NCBI GenBank assembly: GCA_937894565.1
Contig: CALBHK010000441.1
Span: forward strand, 1-9,081
From: an uncultured Chlamydiae bacterium
GTDB taxonomy: Bacteria > Chlamydiota > Chlamydiia > Chlamydiales > CALBHK01
Reading direction: 5' to 3'
DNA length: 9,081 nucleotides
The notes below the pieces were generated by a model. It was given only the letters and a program-made list of their open reading frames with translations. It made no database searches and was not told the DNA's origin. The translations under genes and the position numbers were made by a program. This document shows positions 1 through 5,500 of the stretch, piece after piece. Each line of letters starts with the position of its first letter. Position 1 is the stretch's first letter.

Positions 1-2
1 TT

Positions 3-305
3 TTAGAAGGCTGGCAAAAACGTCAGGAAGAGATCAAAGAATCGATGCGCCTGGAAACAGATGAAAAGCTCAAAGCCCACCAAAAAGCTTTCGAATTAGA
101 AGACAAAATAAGAAAACTAGAAATAGAAAATCAACAACTTAAGAAAACACAAGAGCTCTATTTGCAATTAAAGCAGCTGCTTAATGGAGTTAAAGAACCA
201 GAGCCAGAATCAAAACAGCACGTGGCGCCCCCTCCACAGCACATTCCATCCTCCCCACCTTCTCCGCCTTCAATGCCTCGCCATTACCACGACTACGATC
301 ATTAA
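3..305 (+). CDS. 3' end of a coiled-coil, proline-rich protein of unknown function (5' partial)
   Basis: The reading frame is open from the window edge and ends in TAA at 303-305, leaving the last 100 residues; the true start lies upstream, and the ATG at 45 is only internal. About the first 60 visible residues are charged and heptad-like (rich in K, E, Q and L, no proline, no glycine after the first few), which suggests a long alpha-helical coiled coil. The last 27 residues switch to a proline-rich stretch (APPPQH, SSPPSPPSMP) and finish in a His/Tyr/Asp tail, HYHDYDH. No catalytic motif, signal peptide or membrane segment is visible in this part. The gene ends 13 bases before ruvC on the same strand, so the two are probably co-transcribed. 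I do not recognise the family. A small structural or scaffold-type protein is possible, but that is a guess from composition. Confidence 0.7.
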   Translation, partial: LEGWQKRQEEIKESMRLETDEKLKAHQKAFELEDKIRKLEIENQQLKKTQELYLQLKQLLNGVKEPEPESKQHVAPPPQHIPSSPPSPPSMPRHYHDYDH

Positions 306-318
306 TAAATCCCCAAAA

Positions 319-849
319 ATGAGTTCAGAACAAAAAAAAGAGATCATTATTTTAGGCATAGATCCGGGAACTATTATCACTGGATTTGGGGCCATCCTAT
401 TTTCAGGCAATAAGTACAAAACTTTAGATTATGGAAGAATTCTTCCCCCTCCAAAAGAGAGCATAACGAACCGCCTTGCTATTATCCAACAAAGCATCGA
501 AGAGATCATTCAACGATTAAAGCCAGATGTATTATCCATTGAACTGCAGTATTTCCCCAAAAACCATAACAATCCTCTAAGCGCCTTAAAGGTAGGCATG
601 GCGCGCGGAGTGATCTGTGTCGCTGCCAAACGCATGGGCCTGCATGATATCTATGAATACATGCCAAGTGAAGCAAAATTAGCGATCGTTGGAAATGGAA
701 GAGCAAGTAAAGAGCAAGTGCGCGCCATGATCAAACACTTACTTGGTTTAACTAAAATTCCGCATGAAGATGCAGCAGACGCTTTAGCCCTTGCGATCTG
801 CCATGCTCATACTCTGAATTCAAAAAAAGCTATGGGACAAAAGATTTAA
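319..849 (+). CDS. ruvC: Crossover junction endodeoxyribonuclease RuvC (Holliday junction resolvase)
   Basis: RuvC is the dimeric, Mg-dependent nuclease that resolves Holliday junctions held by RuvAB during recombinational repair. The 176-residue product matches the usual family length (about 170). The RNase H-like core is clear: LGIDPGT with catalytic Asp15, SIELQYF with Glu75, and PHEDAADALA near the C-terminus with Asp151 and Asp154. Together these form the expected four-acid active site. The conserved PLSALKVGMARGV and YMPSEAK..VGNGRASKEQV blocks are also present. The frame is open upstream to an ATG at 184, but that would add 45 residues of unrelated sequence overlapping the preceding gene. 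The ATG at 319, 14 residues before the first catalytic Asp, fits the family; no strong Shine-Dalgarno precedes it (AATAAATCCCCAAAA), consistent with coupling to the upstream gene. In Chlamydia, ruvA lies next to ruvC as I recall; here ruvC is followed by a fic gene instead. Confidence 0.95.
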   Translation: MSSEQKKEIIILGIDPGTIITGFGAILFSGNKYKTLDYGRILPPPKESITNRLAIIQQSIEEIIQRLKPDVLSIELQYFPKNHNNPLSALKVGMARGVICVAAKRMGLHDIYEYMPSEAKLAIVGNGRASKEQVRAMIKHLLGLTKIPHEDAADALALAICHAHTLNSKKAMGQKI

Positions 850-854
850 ATGTC

Positions 855-929
855 AAAATCTACTAATGAATGACAAATTAGTAGATTTACGCATAAAATC
901 TACTAATTTGTCATTCATTAGTAGATTTT
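855..929. repeat. Perfect 34-bp inverted repeat with nested 12-bp inverted repeats
   Basis: Bases 855-888 and 896-929 are exact reverse complements, separated by 7 bases (889-895). Each arm is itself an inverted repeat: 856-867 (AAATCTACTAAT) pairs with 877-888 (ATTAGTAGATTT) around a 9-base centre, and the right arm mirrors this. The stretch can therefore form one large hairpin or two small ones. It starts 6 bases after the ruvC stop and lies upstream of fic. A run of eight T (946-953) follows 16 bases after the stem, too far for a textbook intrinsic terminator, though the hairpin could still limit read-through from ruvC. Confidence 0.93.
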
Positions 930-936
930 AGTAGAC
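859..936 (+). promoter_or_regulatory. Probable operator array: five TTAGTAGA half-sites upstream of fic
   Basis: The octamer TTAGTAGA or its complement TCTACTAA occurs five times: 859-866 (complement), 878-885 (direct), 899-906 (complement), 918-925 (direct) and 928-935 (direct). Start-to-start distances are 19, 21, 19 and 10 bases, close to whole or double helical turns, so the sites would face the same side of the DNA. Two pairs are inverted, as expected for a dimeric regulator, and the last copy is an extra direct half-site nearest the promoter, ending about 40 bases before the predicted transcription start. The regulator is not identified. The fic product's own C-terminal winged helix is the obvious candidate, by inference. 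Confidence 0.6.
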
Positions 937-963
937 AGAAAAATGTTTTTTTTCTATCGTATT

Positions 964-988
964 TATAATGATCTTCATTCATAAAAGG
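964..988 (+). promoter_or_regulatory. fic promoter -10 box and ribosome binding site
   Basis: A perfect TATAAT lies at 964-969, predicting a start near 976. No good -35 hexamer is present: the positions 17 bases upstream (941-946) read AAATGT. This is compatible with a promoter that needs an activator bound at the adjacent half-sites. A purine-rich ribosome binding site, AAAAGG (983-988), ends 8 bases before the ATG at 997. Confidence 0.5.
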
Positions 989-996
989 CACCTATA

Positions 997-2331
997 ATGG
1001 TAAAAATTCCTGAAAAAGCACCTGATTGGCAAACGATTGTTAACAAAGATCTAAAAAAAATTTTTAAAATCTATCAAGAAGAAGAAATTCAATCGCTTAT
1101 AGAGAAAACCGATTGTTTATATTACTATTGGGATAAAATTCGATCCCAACCCCTTTCAAAAAAATTTGATAAGGAAGAAGTTTGGGCCTTTATTAGATTT
1201 AGAAGACACATGAACAGCAGTCCAACAGCATTGCTTGATATCAATAATAAACCTTTTACATTTTGGTTAACTGACGATATTCAAAAGAATTTACATCTAA
1301 TTGATCAAAATACCGGAGGCAATCTAGCACTTTGGGATCCGGGGAATGAAAAAAAAGCTTCAGCAAGATATATGATTTCATCACTGATGGAAGAAGCTAT
1401 CACCTCTAGTCAAATCGAAGGAGCTGTGGCAACTATTAAAGAAGCCAAAAAGATGCTCCTTGAAAAAAGGAAACCTAAAAATAAATCTGAACAAATGATT
1501 TATAATAATTTCATTACAATGCAATCAATTAAAGAAATTTGCAAACAAGAACTAAGTGTGGAATTGCTATTGAAATTGCATGTTTCGATTACAAAAGACA
1601 CTCTGGATGCGAAAGAAGAGGAAGGACGATTTAGAGTGTCTCAAGACAATGTGACTGTGGCTACAAATTATGGAGAATTGCTTTTTACTCCTCCATCCGC
1701 TGAGGAAATAGAAAAAAGACTAGAAACATTGATACAATTTGCTAACGATACCAGCAACAAGCCATTCATTCATCCTGTAGTTAAAGCAATTATATTACAT
1801 TTTTGGATGGCATACATTCACCCGTTTACGGATGGAAACGGCAGGATGGCTCGTACTCTATTTTATTGGTATATGCTTAAACATGAATATTGGCTTTTTG
1901 AATACACTTCTATTTCCAAAACTATTTTAAAAAGAACCACAAAATATGCCAACGCCTATCTTTACAGCGAACATGACGACAACGATCTCACCTATTTTAT
2001 TCATTTCCACATTGAAGTGATTATGGATGCAGTAGAAGATTTTAAAAAACACATTCAAGTAGAGCGAGAAAAAAACCACCAAATTCTTGCCGAAATTGCC
2101 GAACATCCCGATTTAAACATAAGGCAAACCCGTATTATCCACCACATAATCTCTCATCCTCATGATATTCTAACTATTAAAATGCATCAAAATATCAATA
2201 GTGTCTCCTATCAAACAGCAAGAGCTGATTTATTAGAACTCGAAAAAAGAAGCTGGCTTAAATCCGTTAAAAAAGGAAAAACTTTTTATTTCGTTCCTAC
2301 AGATGATTTATGGGAAAAACTTGAAAAATAA
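997..2331 (+). CDS. Fic-domain protein (class II, putative AMP-transferase) with C-terminal winged helix
   Basis: The 444-residue product belongs to the Fic family, whose members transfer AMP (or another nucleotide or phosphate group) to protein hydroxyls. The active-site loop HPFTDGNGRMAR is intact at residues 275-286, with catalytic His275, Asp279 and Arg283. Residues 137-142, SSQIEG, match the class II inhibitory motif (S/T)xxxE(G/N); Glu141 would block productive ATP binding, so the enzyme is probably autoinhibited. The N-terminus (IPEKAPDW, then the Fic N-terminal region to about residue 125) and the C-terminal 72 residues, which look like a winged helix (NSVSYQTARADLLELEKRSWL), match the common Fic-plus-HTH architecture. 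No signal peptide or secretion signal is visible. ATG 997 has a TATAAT box and ribosome binding site upstream. The gene is visibly AT-richer than uvrA, which with the flanking repeats suggests horizontal acquisition. The target protein is unknown. Confidence 0.92.
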   Translation: MVKIPEKAPDWQTIVNKDLKKIFKIYQEEEIQSLIEKTDCLYYYWDKIRSQPLSKKFDKEEVWAFIRFRRHMNSSPTALLDINNKPFTFWLTDDIQKNLHLIDQNTGGNLALWDPGNEKKASARYMISSLMEEAITSSQIEGAVATIKEAKKMLLEKRKPKNKSEQMIYNNFITMQSIKEICKQELSVELLLKLHVSITKDTLDAKEEEGRFRVSQDNVTVATNYGELLFTPPSAEEIEKRLETLIQFANDTSNKPFIHPVVKAIILHFWMAYIHPFTDGNGRMARTLFYWYMLKHEYWLFEYTSISKTILKRTTKYANAYLYSEHDDNDLTYFIHFHIEVIMDAVEDFKKHIQVEREKNHQILAEIAEHPDLNIRQTRIIHHIISHPHDILTIKMHQNINSVSYQTARADLLELEKRSWLKSVKKGKTFYFVPTDDLWEKLEK

Positions 2332-2342
2332 AAAACCTAAAC

Positions 2343-2510
2343 GTGAGCCCGACATTCCGCTCTTCCCTGGTTAGAAAAATGTAATATTTTGATTCTCAGT
2401 GAGATAAAAAAGCACAGGAATATTTATAAATATTCCGAGCATTTTTTATGCTTCTAAGTATTAAAAGATTACGTTTTTTCAACCTGCGAAGAGCGGAATG
2501 TCGGGTTCAC
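2343..2510. mobile_element. 168-bp palindromic MITE-like element
   Basis: Bases 2343-2365 and 2488-2510 are 23-bp inverted repeats with one mismatch (at 2347). The symmetry continues without gaps to the centre between 2426 and 2427, so the whole 168 bp folds on itself: I count 65 of 84 base pairs matching. The centre is a perfect 20-bp palindrome, 2417-2436. Highly conserved ends, a more diverged interior, small size and no coding capacity resemble a miniature inverted-repeat transposable element. No target-site duplication was found directly outside the ends. The hexamer AAACCT (2333-2338) and its complement AGGTTT (2525-2530) flank it but may be chance. The element fills almost all of the gap between the convergent fic and uvrA genes. 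Confidence 0.65.
2401..2447. terminator. Putative bidirectional terminator between fic and uvrA
   Basis: The central palindrome of the 168-bp element (2417-2436, stem GGAATATT, loop TATA) is followed on the plus strand by T6 at 2442-2447 and, symmetrically, on the minus strand by T6 (A6 at 2406-2411). Either transcript entering from fic or uvrA would thus make a hairpin followed by a U run. The stem is AT-rich and the U run starts 5 bases after it, so efficiency is uncertain. The position between two convergent genes supports the call. Confidence 0.45.
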
Positions 2511-2534
2511 CTTGTTTTGCGTAAGGTTTGTAAA

Positions 2535-5500
2535 TTATTCCCGCCATTTGGTGCTGATCAATGTGCCGCCTTTTGCTCCGGCTTCTGGCCCAAGTTCTGC
2601 CACAAAGTCAGCTTGGGCAATAAACTCTTCATTATGTTCAATGACAATTAAAGTGTTGCCGGCTTCTGCCAGTCGATTCAACACTTTAAGTAGTTTGTTA
2701 ATGTCATCGTAGTGTAAGCCTGTTGTAGGTTCGTCTAATAAATAAAGTGTGCGGTTGTTGGTGCGTTTGGCAAGTTCTTTGCTCAGTTTAATGCGCTGTG
2801 CTTCTCCGCCTGATAAACTGACCACCTCTTGCCCTAGCTGCAAATAGCCTAAACCCACATCAATTAAGGTGTCCAAAATGCGGCAGATTTTTGCATCATG
2901 GTCAAAAACTTTTCTCAATTCATTTAAAGTCGTTTTTAAATACTCTCCAAAATTTTTCTCCTTATAAGTCACTTCTAGGCTTAATGGGTTAATGCGCATC
3001 CCATGGCAACTGGGACATTCAACTTTAACGGAGGGTAAAAAATGGAGATCGATATTTTTATATCCTAGTCCAAAACATTCCGAACAAGCCCCATAACGCG
3101 TATTATAGCTAAAATTACCAGGCTGTAAACCTCGTTTACGAGCATCGGGAAGTCTGGCAAAAAAGTCGCGGATTATAGGCAAAAGATCGACATAGGTGCC
3201 AACATCTGAGCGCACAGTGCGTCCTACCGGATTTTGGTCCACCACAATTAAACGATCAAAATATTGAATGCCCCCTACAATCCCATATCCCATATCATGG
3301 ATGCTTTCGCATTTAAGCAATCCTAGTCGCACGGCCGGTTCGATGATCTCATTAAGCAGGCTCGATTTTCCAGAACCTGACACTCCTGTTAAACAGCAAA
3401 GATAGCCGCAAGGGAAGGAGAGATCGATATTCTTTAAATTATGCAAAGAGGCATTTTGGATTTTTAAAAAATTCTTTTTTTCTAATCTTTTTCTGGAAGG
3501 AAGAGAGAGCTTTTTTTTGCCAGATAGGTAAGCGCCTGTTAAAGAATGGGGATTATTGCAAATCTCTTCCAAAGTCCCTTGAGCGATAATTTTTCCGCCT
3601 GCAGCGCCGGCTCCCGGACCAAAATCAAGCAGATAATCGGCCTCTTTAATAGTAAGAGGATCGTGTTCCACAAGAAGCAGGGTGTTGCCAAGATCTTTAA
3701 GCCTTTTAAGAGCGGCGTTGAGTTTAAAGTTGTCTTTGGGATGCAATCCGATGGTTGGTTCGTCCAACACATATAAAACGCCCGTTAAGCCACCACCTAG
3801 CTGTCTGGCTAAACGGATGCGTTGGGCCTCTCCTCCCGATAACGTCGGGGCGCTGCGATTCAAAGAGAGATAGCCCAAGCCCACCTCGATCATGAAGTGC
3901 AAACGATTTTTAATTTGCATTAACGCCTCTTCCAGTAAACGGGCTTCCTCTTTTTCAATTTGCAACTGTTCGATAAAAGTATAGAGATCGTCCACAGGCA
4001 GAGCGCAGATTTCATGGATGGGCTTATCGTTGATAGTGACATGGCGTGCCAAGGCATGAATACGCGTTCCCTGGCAGGCTCTGCAAGGAATTTCTTGCAG
4101 CGTTTCGCGTATCATTTGTTTGACTTCTCGATTGCAAGAATGGGATGCCCAGGCAAGCAACTTATTAAGTCCTACCCAGTAAAGAGACGTTTTTTCATTG
4201 TAAATTAGCTTTTCCTGGCTTCCATTCACAAGAAGGGAGTATTGTTCATCAGTTAGCGAAGAAATAAGGGTGGATTTAAGTAGACCGTGAGAGGCCATGA
4301 ATTTCCAAAATAGGTCGACTACTTTATTTCCAAGCGGTTCCCAAAAGCGTTGCATGACCTCTTTCATCTGCAGATCCCTAAATTCGGGATCATCCATTAA
4401 ATTAGCTCCCCATAATACGCCCAATCCTTCACATTCTGGGCAATAGCCCTCTTTAGAATTAAAAGAAAATGATTGGGGAGTAATGGGGGGATAAGATCTT
4501 CCGGTAGAGGGGACTGTAAAGGCTAAATTAAAAAAGAGCTCCTCTTCCTCTTTTAAGACAAGTAAACTTTGGTTGCCTATGCGCGCAGCATTTTCAATAG
4601 CTTCCGCAAGGCGGTGTTGGATGTCAGCATCAATTTTAAGACGGTCGATCACTAGATAGAGGGTATTTTTCTTTTTGCGGTTAAAGGGAATGGTTTCTAA
4701 TGCATTTTCTTCTAAATCATAAATTTCCCCATTTAAGCGGATACGTAAATAGCCCTGGCGTAAGAGAGAATTTAAAAGAGAGACAAAATCTTCTGCGCGT
4801 TTAAGGCTTAAGGGCGCCAAAACGACGACACGGGTGCCATTTTCAAAAGAGAGAAGCCTATCTACTACATGTTCTTTGCTAATCGCTTCGATGCGCTCTC
4901 CTGTTTGTGGGCAGTGGGGGATGCCAATACGGGCATAGAGGAGACGTAAAAAGTCGTAAATTTCTGTTTGGGTGCCGATGGTACTGCGTGGATTACCTGC
5001 ATGGGCCTTTTGTTCAATGGCAATGGCCGGAGATAAACCTTCAACTGATGCCACACGAGGTTTAGGCATTAAGTGAACAAACTGCCTTGCATACGATGAG
5101 AGGGAGTCTGTATAGCGGCGCTGTCCCACGGCATAAACGGTTTCAAAAGCAAAAGAGGATTTGCCCGAACCGGAAGGGCCTGTGCAGACGGTGATTTTTC
5201 CCCTGGGAATATGTGCATCGATATTTTTAAGATTATTTTGTTCAGCTCCCTTAATTTCAATCGATTCGATAGAGTCGTAGGGGATTAGGGTAGAAATTTC
5301 TTCTATTTTATACCCCTTGATCGCTTCTTTAAGGGCATGCCCTGTAGGAGTGTCCATTTTTGCAATTTTTTCCGGAATTCCTTCTCCTATAATATAACCA
5401 CCTTTATCCCCACCATCAGGACCTAAATCGATCACATAGTCGGCTGTCTTTACCACATCCATATTGTGTTCAATAATGACGACAGTGTTACCCTGATCGA

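Noticed and set aside
184..318. Upstream ATG at 184 as the start of ruvC.
   Set aside because: It would add 45 residues unlike any RuvC and overlap the previous gene by 122 bases; the ATG at 319 gives normal length and places the first catalytic Asp at residue 15.
855..929. Invertible promoter segment or recombinase site.
   Set aside because: The repeat arms are separated by only 7 bases, so inversion would change almost nothing, and no recombinase gene is nearby.
855..936. CRISPR array.
   Set aside because: The repeated unit is only 8 bp, occurs in both orientations and has no regular unique spacers; an operator array or hairpin explains it better.
2448..2651. Plus-strand open frame of 67 codons (and a second at 2512-2712).
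   Set aside because: It begins inside the palindromic element and runs antisense into the 3' end of uvrA; the product has no recognisable motif.
4900..5330. Two separate uvrA genes joined by a sequencing error.
   Set aside because: The frame runs without a stop or shift through the junction (about residues 930-990), and tandem UvrA is the known chlamydial form.
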